Source: Emiliania huxleyi CCMP1516
Lineage: Eukaryota > Haptophyta > Isochrysidales > Noelaerhabdaceae
Direction of reading: 5' to 3'
DNA: 64,000 bases
Assembly (NCBI RefSeq): GCF_000372725.1
Contig: NW_005197506.1
Coordinates: forward strand, 362,177-426,176
This document shows, piece after piece, positions 1 through 12,300 of the stretch. The notes below the pieces were generated by a model, which was not told the origin of the DNA, made no database searches, and saw only the letters and a program-made list of their open reading frames with translations. The position numbers were made by a program, and so were the translations under genes. The first letter of the stretch is position 1. Every line of letters begins with the position of its first letter.

Positions 1-1146
<1,146 letters not shown>

Positions 1147-2073
1147 ATGGCGTTCAGGCGGCACTTCTCTCGCGTCGGCTCCGCCGAGCGCTGCACAGAG
1201 ACCATCTTCACTGACCACCAACGACAGGTGTGCGACTACGCGCTCGTCTACGCGGAGAAGAAGAACGACGGCGAAGCGCCGTACTCGGTCTCCTTCACCG
1301 CGACGCAGAGCGGCGACGTCATCGTACAGCTGCACCCGCACTCGCAGCTCGAGCGCGCCGTGCGCCATGAGCGGCAGGCGCAGGCCACGGAGCCGCCTGC
1401 GAGCGCGAGCCCTGCGGCGCCGCCCGCCCCTGCCGCCGCGCCGCCAGCCGCGGAGCCGGCGCCCAAGACGTACGCCGCCGCAGCCGCATCGCAGCCGCAG
1501 GGTGCCACCGCGGGTGGCCAGCCCGCCGCGCCTGCGGGCCCGGCCGCCGCCGCGCGCGTGCCGCCGCCGCCCAGCGGCGGCGGAGTGCGCGGCTGCTCCT
1601 TCACTGTCCCTAACCCGGGCAGGAAGCGTGGGCAGCAGCAGCGCGGCAAGGGCCGCGGTGCCAGGGGCCGTGCCGATGCTGGACCCCGTCTCGTTGACAA
1701 GAACGCGCTGTCCGCGCGCGGCAGCGGGCCCTCGCGCCAGTCGCGCTCGCCGTCGCCCGACTCTCCGCCCGCCAAGCGGGCCGCCTCCGCTGACTCGTCC
1801 GGCTATGAAACTGATACGCCGGACGAGGTGCAGCAGGAGGCGGTCCGCAGGGTATGCGGCGCGCTCGGCATGAGGGAGCAGTTCGAGGCGGCGATGGCGG
1901 CGGGCGAGCTGCTCGAGATGCTCGAGAGCTTGCCGCGAGGGGCGGTCGAGGCCTCTGTCCGACAGATGCGGGGTTACAACCGCACGGGCGAGTGGCCAGA
2001 GCCCATTCTCACCAGCCCTGCCCCGCAGCGCGGCCGCTCGCCAAGCCCCGTCGATGAGTGGTCAGATGGTTAG
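1147..2073 (+). CDS. Unrecognised basic, Ala/Pro-rich protein (308 aa)
   Basis: Single open frame with an ATG start. The first ~80 residues are balanced and look folded (residues 20-70 contain VCDYALVYAEKK and SGDVIVQLHPHSQ). Residues 80-150 are Ala/Pro low complexity. Residues 155-225 are rich in Arg, Gly and Ser. The last ~85 residues are helical and acidic (GALGMREQFEAAMAAGELLE) and end SPSPVDEWSDG. No signal peptide or membrane segment. The Arg/Gly/Ser composition would suit an RNA- or chromatin-associated protein, but that is inference; I do not recognise the family. It could be one exon of a larger gene. Confidence 0.55.
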   Translation: MAFRRHFSRVGSAERCTETIFTDHQRQVCDYALVYAEKKNDGEAPYSVSFTATQSGDVIVQLHPHSQLERAVRHERQAQATEPPASASPAAPPAPAAAPPAAEPAPKTYAAAAASQPQGATAGGQPAAPAGPAAAARVPPPPSGGGVRGCSFTVPNPGRKRGQQQRGKGRGARGRADAGPRLVDKNALSARGSGPSRQSRSPSPDSPPAKRAASADSSGYETDTPDEVQQEAVRRVCGALGMREQFEAAMAAGELLEMLESLPRGAVEASVRQMRGYNRTGEWPEPILTSPAPQRGRSPSPVDEWSDG

Positions 2074-3070
2074 TGCCCGAGAGCGAGGGGTCCGGGGGGG
2101 AGCACAAACATAGGACGCCCAGCCTTGCCCTCGTGCCGCCGAGTGCATATCCTATGCGAGAGAGATCCCCTGTGCCCTGTGCCCAGCCCTCTCCGCGCGG
2201 CGATGCGCCCTCCCCCCTCGCTTTTGCAAAATCCTGCAAAGGTGGGGACGTGTCTGTCCTCGACCCAGCCCTAGCTTGGGATGTCCGTTGTATTTATTTA
2301 TTTATTCCAGGCACCCGTGGAAAGAAGATAACGCGAGCGCTCAACGGAGCTGGGAATAGGACCGCCGCAAGCGGCGTGGCGTGGGGCGGTTGAGCATCCC
2401 TCCGGGGGCCCCTCTGCGCCGGGGAGGCGTTGTTGGAGGCTAGGACGCAAGCGTCCGTCGTGTTGGAGAGTGTGAGACCGATTAGGCTCGACGCCGCGCT
2501 CGCTGTGGGGCTGCCACAAAGTCGCCGCCGAACGTGCCACCGAAGGCGTCCCGTCGGAGGTGATGGAGTTTGAGACCTGAGGCTGCGGAGGTGACGCCTG
2601 AGGTACCGGGCCGTGCACGGCGACTCAGCCGGCGACCGCCACGGGCTCAGACGAGACTTGTCGACGCGTTCCGGCTCAGCTTCACCGTGGTCCTCGGGCG
2701 TCTGTCGACGTCAGGACCACCCATACAGCTCGCGGGTTTGAGGTCGCAAGAGCCAAGATGGTGGCGTTTGGACATCCCAACCATCACACAAGACAGCCTG
2801 TAGGTGGTGGCGGGACGGCGCAGTGTTTGTGGCACTCGGCAGTAGGCACCCGCGGCACGGCCCCGCTGTCGGCTCTCGCGGGCTGCGGAACCGGCCCCAG
2901 AGGGGGACGGTCCGGGCGAGTGTGGCAGCTCCTGCGCTAGTATGGGCAGCCTCTATCATAGCACTACTGATCCTGGTCATTAGAGCTGCCAGGGATAGCG
3001 TCAGGAGCCGGTAGGAGTCAAAACCCCTCATATTTGAGACATCGTGTCCCATATACTCGCACAACGAGCC
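2074..3070. other. No supported gene
   Basis: Short frames on both strands lack family features or even codon use. No tandem repeat longer than a few units is visible. The stretch ends where the 0.85-kb dispersed repeat begins. Confidence 0.5.
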
Positions 3071-3495
3071 AGCGGCGCGCAAGGAAGCAGGCGCAGCGGA
3101 GGCGGCCTAGCAGCTGAGGGGCTCGCTAAACGCTCGCCGAGCTCCATGCTGTGCAACACCACCTCCTCACTAATCGTCAGGGGCGCGGAGAGCGCAGTGC
3201 ACTGCGGTGAGGCTGCGCAGCGGGGGCTCACCGACACCCCCTGCACCGCGCTCAGCGGCGCAGGGGAGGGCGGTCGGTGGCGGCGGCGGCGAGGCGCGAG
3301 GCGGTGGCGGCGGTGGTGCGGGCGGCGGGATGACAGGGGAGGCGGCGGGATTGACAGGGGAGGCGGCGGCCACGAGCGGAGCGGCGCGAGAAGGGGGGGG
3401 GGGGGCGGCGAGGCGCCGGTGAGCGAGGCGCCCGCGCCATCAGAGGGACGCGCCGCTGCGAGATGGAGGGCGGCGGTGACGGAGGCGAGGCGCGA

Positions 3496-3550
<55 letters not shown>

Positions 3551-3963
3551 GCGAGAACGGCGGCACCGAGTCTCGGTGAGCGGCGGCGGGAGGAGGAGCA
3601 GCGGCGGCGCTCGCTCGCTGTTGACGGGAGCGCTTTTGAGCCTGGGAGCCCATGTCACTGCGACCGGCGTGCCCGGGAACGGAGATCGCGCGCGCGCCGC
3701 CACTCACGACGCGCGCGCGATCTTCGCGGAGTCGGGTCCCCAGAGGGAAGCGGTCTTCTCGGCCGACGTCCAGCGGCGCGCAAGGAAGCAGGCGCAGCAG
3801 AGGCGGCCTAGCACCGGCTCGGCGCCGGGCGGTTGCGCTGCCCGCGAGCCGCGTCCTGAGCCTCGGCAGCGCGCTGCGCGGCGCGGCGCTCGCGCCGCTT
3901 CTGTGCCGAGAGCGGCATGATGGTTCGCCAGCTGAAGCTCGAGATCCTCGGTATCACGAGTTC
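3071..3963 (+). repeat. 0.85-kb dispersed repeat, copy 1 (inverted partner at 58385-59220)
   Basis: From the AGCTGAGGGGCTCGC segment (about 3111) to about 3963 this stretch matches the reverse complement of 58385-59220 almost base for base, apart from indels in the GGC-repeat tracts and a few substitutions. The left end carries an extra ~41-bp segment (3071-3111) that also occurs inside the repeat at 3773-3813, so the unit may once have been tandem. The body holds a pure (GGC)n tract at 3500-3548. Frames across it encode Ala/Gly/Arg-rich shadow proteins and I do not call a gene. The element class is unknown; no transposase is visible. Confidence 0.8.
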
Positions 3964-4270
3964 CTCCGCTCTGCAAAGGCCCCTCCGTACTTCGACGCGG
4001 CTGCTCGCGTAGAGGAGGTAGAGAGGGAGAGGTTGTATTGAGTAATGCGTCCTTCTTGCGGTACGACCGAAGAGAGACCCTCAGCCTCGCCGCCGCGGGT
4101 GCGGCGGCTAAGCCTGACATGCGTTGAGTGAGGGGAGGGAGGCGATGCACTTTGCCCCCCCCCCAGACGACCGACATCACACACGACAGTCAGCAGCAGA
4201 CATGCACATGACAGGCGGAGGGACAGGGAGATACCCGCAAGACGCACCCGGAGCATCCTCTCGGGTGGAA

Positions 4271-5661
4271 TCAAACATCAGCGGTCTGCAGCTGAGATAC
4301 GGCATCGTCCATTTTCGCGAAGTGATCGAGCGGCGCAGCTGACGAGAAGCCAGATGCTGCACCGTCCTCGTCGACGAAGGCGGCCAGATCCACCTTGCTG
4401 AAGCGCCCGCATCGAGTGCGGTCGGCGTGCTTCCTCTCTCTGTCTGACCACCGGGTGGTCAGATCGCCGCCTTTGATCAGGAGCTCGACCCGGCGAAGGC
4501 ATGCGCCACGGATCGCTCTCACGTTCGCAATGAATTGAGAGTCGGCTGCCATGGTGCTAGCCAGGTTTGAGATACTCGCAGCGTCCGCGCTCACTAGCCG
4601 GACTAGGTCTGTCTGGGAGGCGCGCACCTCTCGAGTCGAGCTCTCGTGTGAGCGAGGCTAGGTAGGCCCGTCGGCGATGCGTCCAACTCGGCTATGCGAG
4701 CAAGGCCGTTTAAGACGCCGGTCTGCTCGCGGGAGGCCGCAATCCGCTGCGCCGCTGCGGCGACCGCCGTTGCCGAATCCTCTGTGCCCTCTTCTTTCGA
4801 CGGGAGCACGGATGATTTGAATGACTCGCCGAGCCGAGCGAGGAAGGTTTGCATCTCATCCACCGAAACGCCTGTCTGGTATAGCCCCAGCCGACTCCGC
4901 GTGAACTCTCGAGGGATCTCGAGTTGCCCAGCTGCTCGGGTACGAACTCTGTTCACACCGAGTAGCTGGGAGTGGCTGCGGCTATAGCAGACAGCCGAAA
5001 CGCTATCCTTCCCGGCAATCTCTTCCAGCATCGCGCTGTGCCGTTCGCTGAGGATGACGGCGTTGAGCGCACCAAAGAACATTTGGATTCTCGTGCTGGT
5101 GGCGATCGATGCTGCACCGAACGCCGGCATCTCGTCTGCCACCTTGAGAACTTCAGCCGTGACAACGTGGCCTTCCTCTGCCTCCTTGCACTGTGGCAGC
5201 TTACGGAACATTTTCAGTGCCTCGTTGGCACCTGATATCTTGACCTGCGCCGAGGCGACCTCGTCACGGCTCTCTTCGTCGGCCTCGAGCATCTTGTTGG
5301 CCCGGAGGGTATCCAGCCATCCGGCCCAACCGGTAAAGATCCTGCCCAGCTGATTAGCGGAGAACACCTTGGTGTCTTGCAAGTGCTCCCTCTCGGCTTC
5401 CTGGGCGGCGGCGGTCTCCCCCGCTGTCACCGCCTGCCCCAGCAGCCCTTTGATGATCGGCCGTGCCAGCTCCGCGGCTTGCGCTGCCGTCGCGTCTGGG
5501 TGCATCACTTTGACGGTGAACTGCTTCGTCCCACCATCGACGACTCTGCCACCCACGCACACGATGATCTGCCCGCTTGTTATACTGTGCACCTGCGAAT
5601 CGGCTCCAGCCGTGCCAGACAGCTTCTCAATGATGGCATCCGTGCTCACGGTGAGGGCCAT
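4271..5661 (-). CDS. Unrecognised mainly helical protein (445 aa, 2 exons)
   Basis: Start MALTVSTDAIIEKL at 5661; exon 1 runs 5661-4681 and exon 2 4627-4271. The 53-nt intron (4680-4628) has GC-AG ends, and both exons stay in phase 0 (ARIAELD|VRASQTDLVR). The product starts with a beta-type segment (GQIIVCVGGRVVDGGTKQFT) followed by long amphipathic helices through residue ~440. No transmembrane segment or known catalytic motif is visible. An upstream in-frame extension to 5763 has only a TTG start, so I prefer the ATG. The splice is inferred from the frame change and the GC-AG rule seen in neighbouring genes. Function unknown. Confidence 0.6.
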
Positions 5662-5763
5662 GGCGACTGAGAGGTGATGGCGAGGCGTGCGAGCGATGAA
5701 GGGCAGACACTCGATTGCGCCGACGGGCAAGTCTGCCGATATCTCATCCGATATCTCATCCAA

Positions 5764-6391
5764 TATCTCGTTAGCTTCGACGCCTCGTGGTGTGAAGTAG
5801 ATGATGTGGTACAGAGGCCTACGGCCTGCAGGGCGAGCGCCGCACGAAGCCCAGCACCACCCCTCAGCAGAGCTGGCGAGAATCCTGGCGGATTCGCGCT
5901 ACGTCACGCGGATAAACGGCGGACGACGCGAGGCCCTTATATCTTTAGATGATACGCATACTCGCCGGGGCTCGTAACCCGGTCTAATACAGCGATCTCA
6001 CCACGGACCTGTCTCACGTTAAAAACCATGTTTTGGGGCAAAACAGCTGAACTAGGGTCACGGAAAGTGCTCGGGGCGCTTTTTTTCGCCTCGTATGCAC
6101 AAACCAAGTAGCAGGGCCTTCAAAGTGCACATAAAACTACCTCACTTTAGCTCAGTTGGCCCCAGTATTTACTACACGGGCTACACGGCAGCTCGCCGCA
6201 CAGCCTATTTTCATCGATCTTGCTCGGCTACTAGGGTTAAGCTTTTTTTGCGCAAAAGCTCGTAATTCAGCCATGTACCCGCACTCAATACATAGCATTA
6301 ACGGGTACCGTGAGGTACCGATTTTAGTATATGTATACTAAAATAAGTACGGCCTCTTTTTTTGAAAATATACTAATCAGGTACCTAAGAG
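5764..6391. other. AT-richer intergenic island upstream of the PKS
   Basis: From about 5940 the composition falls well below the window average in GC. It contains an 11-bp inverted repeat with a 2-bp spacer (6321-6331/6334-6344), a GGTACC-type inverted pair (6304-6319), poly-T runs and a branch-point-like TACTAAT just before an AG at 6379-6380. It could hold the PKS promoter or the 3' end of an intron. No coding sequence is supported. Confidence 0.5.
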
Positions 6392-9300
6392 GTGTGGGGT
6401 GCGGCACTAGTGCTCCTCGAGCTGGGGGACGAGGAGGCGGCCTCGGTTGACTTCTCGCAGCCACTTCACGAGATCGGGCTCACATCCATCCACGTGATCA
6501 GCCTCGTGACACAACTGAGCGACGCGACCGGCTTGGACCTCTCGCCGACGCTGATCTATGAGAGCGTCTCGCTACGCGCTCTGTGCGGCACACTCCTCGA
6601 GAAGCTTGACCTGGGCGAGCCTGCCGCAGACGGCGTCACCGGCGACGCGAATGCAAACTACGCGATGCGAGCTTCAGACCGGCTTGTCATCGCCGGGATG
6701 GCGTGCCGCTTGCCTGGCGACGCAAACTCGCCCGAAGCACTCTGGTCCAATCTGTTGGCGAGCAAGGATGCGGTGATTGCACCGCCAGCCGGCCGCCCAC
6801 ACAACGGGAGGGAGTCCGGCTATCTGTCGCAGGAGGTGCTGATGAGCTTCGACAACGGGCTCTTCGGGGTTGGCGATCGCGAGGCCACGCTGATGGACCC
6901 GCAGCAACGGCTGCTGCTCCATGCGGCCTATGAGGCCTTCCTCGACGCTGGCATGCCTCCGAACGAGCTCTCTGATCGATCCGTGGGCGTCTTCGTTGGT
7001 ATCTCGCAGGTTGAGTACGCGGCGCTCGCACAGCAGGCGATCCGAGACGAGCAAATCGACACTTCGCCATACCTTGGTCCAGCGTGGTCGCTCTCCATTG
7101 CCGCAAACCGGATATCCTACCTTCTCAACCTCACTGGCCCGAGCATCTCACTCGACACGGCGTGCTCGTCGTCGCTCGTCGCTGTCGACTTGGCCATCTC
7201 CGCCCTCCGCGAGGGCAAGTGCAACGCCGCGCTGGTCGCGGGCGTCAACGTGCAGCTCCTTAGCGTGTGGTCGGAGACGTTCGTCGCCGCGGGCATGCTC
7301 GGCAGCTCGCAGCGTTGCCGCTTTGGTGCTGATGAAGCAGACGGGTACGTGCGCGGCGAGGGTGTGGGCGCCGTCCTCATACGGCGTCTCGACGATGTGG
7401 AGCCTGACGCTGTCATCCGGCTGTACGCGGAGGTGATCGGCGCCTCGATCAACCAGGACGGCAAGTCGAACGGGATGACAGCGCCGAATCCGGCGGCGCA
7501 AGAGCAGATGCTCCGCGCGGCATACAAGAACATTGATCCGCAGCAGGTGCGATACGTTGAGGCGCACGGCACGGGCACGCGGCTGGGCGACCCGATCGAG
7601 CTCGAGGCGCTTGGACGAGTGCTCGGCAACGCCGGCAGCAAACGCGCGACGCACCGAAAGGAAGCTCTGCTTGTTGGTAGCGTGAAGGCAAATATTGGCC
7701 ACCTCGAGTGCGCCGCCGGCCTCGCGTCGCTCATCAAAGCCGCGCTCATCGTCAAGACGCGAGTCGTACCTAAGACGATCAACGTGGCGAAACCCAACCG
7801 ACTCGTCAACTTTGATCGCATCGGCGTCTCGTTGGCGACCGAAGGCGCGGTCCTGCCTGCGGACGGTGAGTTTTATGTCGGACTGAGCGGCTTGGGCTTC
7901 GGAGGCACCAATGCGCATGTCGTTCTGAAGACCCTCAGTGTCGCTGCTGACGAGCCCCACGAGTGCGTCTCGCCGACAGCAACGTTCACACGCCCGCTGG
8001 CGCTGCTGCTATCGTCACACAGCTACGAGCACCTCCGCACCTGCGTTGTGTCGCTCGCAAAGAAGCTCGCCACACCGGCACAAGTGGATGAGGACGAGGC
8101 GGCAGCGATCTGTCGGTCGTTGATCGCCCTCCGCTCGCACGAGCTGCGGTTGCATCCCTTTCGCTTGGCCGTGGTTGGATCGAGCGTTGAGGTACATGCC
8201 ATCACGCCCAGGCCCAGCCCCGCGCTTATAACCCACCACGTGCCAGCCATGTAAGCCCTCCGGCTGACGCGCACCATCTTGGCTCGCAGGAGCTTATCGC
8301 CAAGCTGACAGCAGCTGTTCGAGCGCAGGCAACCGCGCCTCTCCCGACATCGCCGCCTCGCATCGTCTTCACTTTCACCGGCCAAGGCTCGCAGTACGTT
8401 GGGATGGCAAGCAAGCTGTACTCCTTCTCGGCGACGTTTCGTGCGGCCATTGACGAATGCAGTGAAGTGCTGGCCTCGTTTCCAGAGTGGAGCGGCGCCT
8501 CACTTGCGATCGCTTTGTTCGGCCCCGAGCCAACAGCAGATATGGACCGAAGCGGATTCGCGCAGCCGGCCCTGGTCGCACTCGCACTTTCGCTGTACCG
8601 CGTGCTCACTTCCGATTGCGGTGTCGTCCCAGACGTCGTCATTGGGCACTCCCTCGGGGAGATTGCGGCGTGCTGCGCGGGTGGGCTACTCACGTTGCAG
8701 CAGGCGCTTCGGCTAGCGCTCGTCCGCGGTGTCGCCATGCAGGCGCTGCGCTCGGGATCTGGCGCGATGCTCGCTGTCAACGGCTCGCCAAAGGAGCCGT
8801 CTTCGACGAAGCTTCGCGAGGTCTTGGCCGCAAGCCCCGCCATTGCGCTCGCCGCCGTCAACAGCCACCGTAGTTGCGTCTTGAGCGGCGACGCCGGCCA
8901 GATTCGTCACGCCGAAGCGGCGCTGAGAGCGGCGGGAGTGCGTGTCAAGCTGCTCGACGTGTCACACGGCTTCCACTCCGCGGACGTCGATCCGTGCCTC
9001 CCCCAGCTCCAGCGCAGCGTTGAGGAGCTGATCGGCGAGGCAGAAGCCCCATCGTCGCCGGATCACGCGGCGGCTGCTCACACGAACGCGCGGCCGCGCG
9101 TCATTTCCACGCTGAGCTGCAAGGTGCTCGTGGAGACGCCGCAGGCGGCGCACTGGGTTGCTCATGCCCGCCAATCTGTGCTATTCGAGGCGGCCCTCGA
9201 GAGCGCTGTGTCGGGGCATGGCTGCTCCGTCGTGGTGGAACTTGGCATGCAGGCGCACCTCTCCCCACACGTGATTGCAAAGCCATGCACTGCCAGAGCG

Positions 9301-12300
9301 GTGACGGCGGTTCATACCCTACAAGAGGGGTGCGATGACGCCGTGCGCCTACTCGAAACGGCCAGCTCTCTCTTCGCCGCTGGCCTCAGCGTGGACGCCG
9401 GTCCGCTCCTTCCCACCGGCAGGCTCACACGCGTCCCCGTCACGCCTCTCGTTGGCTCGCACTTCTGGCTACCTGATCCCTCTGTCGACGCCAAGGAGGC
9501 CTGCCGGCTCTCGCATGAGACTCCCTTTCATCCACTGCCTTCGCCTCTTCTCTTTCGACCGTTGTGGATTAAGCATAACGCGCAGAGCTTGCCCAACTCG
9601 GGCAAACCCCCAAGGATGTCGACGCTCCTCATCGCGGATCTGATTGGTGACTTGCCGCAAGCATTTGTCGAGCAGATGCAGACGCTCGCCCGTCGCCACG
9701 TGCTCGCCCGCACCCCTGCCCAAATGCAACGCTCTCTTTCGCAAACGGCAGTTGGCGATGAGATTGAGCTACTCGTCTTCCGTGGCGACGCCCCGTCGCT
9801 GCTGCTCACGTTGCAAACGCTCGCTACCAAAGGGGGCGCCACATGTCGTAAGCTTGCTGTCCTTACGCAACGCATTGCCAGCCACGACGGCAACGAGCAT
9901 CTACCGCTTCCCTCAGACGCGGCACTCTTTCGCGACGCGGCGACGTGGGGCCTCGTCAAGTCTGCGCGTCTTGAGCCGTCTCACACCGAGCTGCGCGCGA
10001 TCGACATCGACGACTTCCGCTCGGCACTGAGTATGCGCCACCTGAGCCACATGCTCGCCGCACCGTCGCATCCGCCAGGCAACCTCGCAATCTGCGGCAC
10101 AGACCTCTTCGACGAAAGGATCTTCGCCGACGAGTCGCTCTCGGCTCCAGACCCCGCTCGGGCGATTTCAAAGCGCTCCGGAACGGCCCTCATCACCGGC
10201 GGCACCGGCGCACTCGCACTGCAACTGGCGCTTTGGCTGGTGGAGGCTCGTCATATCAAGCATGTCGTCCTCTGTTCGCGGAGTGGGCGCGTCGCTGAGG
10301 CGAACCGCGGGCTCCACGACGCGCTGGAGGCGGCAATATTGCGGAGCGAGGGGGCAGCCACCTTGGTTGTCGAGAGGTGCGATGCGTCAAGCGAGGAGCA
10401 GATGCGTGCGCTTCTCGCTGCGCATGCAGACGGCATCACGGGCGGCGGCGTCTTCCATGCTGCTGGGATACTTGACGACGGCCTGTTGCGTGCGATGACG
10501 GCCGAGCGCCTCCAACGGGTGGCAGCACCAAAGGCGGACGCTGCCCGGCTGATTGACGCCTTGCTCACAGAGATGGGTGTGCAACCGCGCCATTTTGTTC
10601 TCTTTTCCTCTGTCACAAGCCTCGTGGGCACGCTCGGCCAGTCCAATTACGGCGCTGCCAACGCCATCCTTGACACACTTGCACAGCGCCGGTGTGCCTC
10701 CGGCGTGCCGGCGCTATCGGTGCAGTGGGGACCGTGGGCGGGGTATGGGATGGCAGCAGGAGAGCGAGTGAGCACCTCGTTGTGGTTGCAGATCGAGCCA
10801 TCACAGGCACTCGCTGCTCTTGGTAAGGTGCTCGATGCAGCGGAAAGGGGGCCGGCCGTCTGCACGATCGCAGCCATCAACGCCGGGGGTGTGATGCAGC
10901 TGATGAGACAGCATCCGCACGTTAGGGGCATGTTCGCCGACGTGCTCAGCCGGCTGACCAACACAGATAGCAAGCAGGCAGCTCCGCCCCTGCGCTGTGA
11001 TGTGACGTCGGAAGATCTTCTCGAGGCTGTACGAGCCTTTGTGGCGACTGACACCGTGCTACCTGTCGACGCCTTGGCGACAGCGAGCCTGTTCGATCTC
11101 GGACTCGACTCGCTCGCAATCAGCGCCTTTGCCGTCGACATCTCACGGCGCTTCGGCGCCAAGGTTGACTTGGCCACTCTTCTTGATGCGAGCTCGTTTG
11201 ACGCTCTGGCAGCTGTCGTGAACACAACTCGCAGCGGAGACGATGGCGGGGGAAGCGCGGCTGACAGCACGAGCAGCTCGGAGAGAGAAGGCCCCGACAT
11301 CAGCTTATCCTCCGTCGATCCATTCGGGCCGCTCAGTCCTCGGCGCGCATTCACTCGGGAGGAGCACGAGAAGCTCGTGGAAAAGGTCGAGGTCCTTCGG
11401 CTGTGCGCAGAGTGCGACACCTTCGCGGCGAAACACGGGACCTCCAAGAAACTACTCTTCATTGTTGCACGCGTCTTCTCTTGCGCCTTCAACGCGGCCT
11501 GTGGCATATTGATCCCCATCATGCTCAGCGGCTACACCCTGACGAAACTCGCTGGCCTGTTATCGAACGTGGATTGGCTCGAGCTCATCCCTGCCATCGT
11601 CTACGGCGGAGCGGAAGAGTTCGAGATCGCTCACTCTCTATCCCCAGCTCTGATGGTCATCAGCACGTCCTGCGTTTTCCTTGGGGCGATCCTCTTCACC
11701 ATTTCCTGCATGATCGGTTGGGCCCTCATAGTCAAGAAGGCAGTCGGGGTGCGGCTGGTGCATGGCCTTTCATACCACTGTTGGAGCCTGACTTGGCTAC
11801 GCACGAGGCTTGTTTCAGACGCGGCGCACCTGCTGCTACCACTGCCCGCGTCACTCCTGGTGCACACGGAACTGCTCGTCTGGCTCCATCGGCTGTTTGG
11901 TGCTCGCGTGGGCGTCAATGTCGTGCTCAGTACGACGCTTCCAGATGTCGCGCCTGTTGCCGAGCTGGTGGACATCGGAGACGACGTGCTGCTGGAGGCG
12001 GGCGCGAGGCTGAGGGTCGTGCAGAGCAGCGACGGGATGCGGTTCGAGTGCAAGCGCATCTCGATTTGCTCAGGCGCGTCCGTTTTGCAGCAGTCGATCG
12101 TTTGCGGAGGTACTCGCCTTGGCGAGGAGGCGGTAGCTGGCATCTTCTCGGTCGCCCAAGGGTACGTCCCTGATCGGTCGATCGTCTCCGATGCCGACGT
12201 GCTGCCGCCATCGAGCAACTTTGGTGCCAACTGCACGGAGGTGACATTGCGCTCGCAGAGCGGGCAGTCCACTTCCCTCCTCATCGGGCACGTCTGCCTT

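Noticed and set aside
3480-3560. Poly-Ala or poly-Gly protein in the 0.85-kb repeat
   Set aside because: A trinucleotide run read in several frames; the two copies differ in length, and no conserved frame is maintained.
6150-6225. Possible tRNA (TAGCTCAGTTGG matches an A box)
   Set aside because: No B box, no anticodon arm and no acceptor stem complement follow.
8192-8289. Frame break in the PKS as evidence of a pseudogene
   Set aside because: A GT-AG intron of 98 nt restores phase 0 and joins KS to the AT start exactly.
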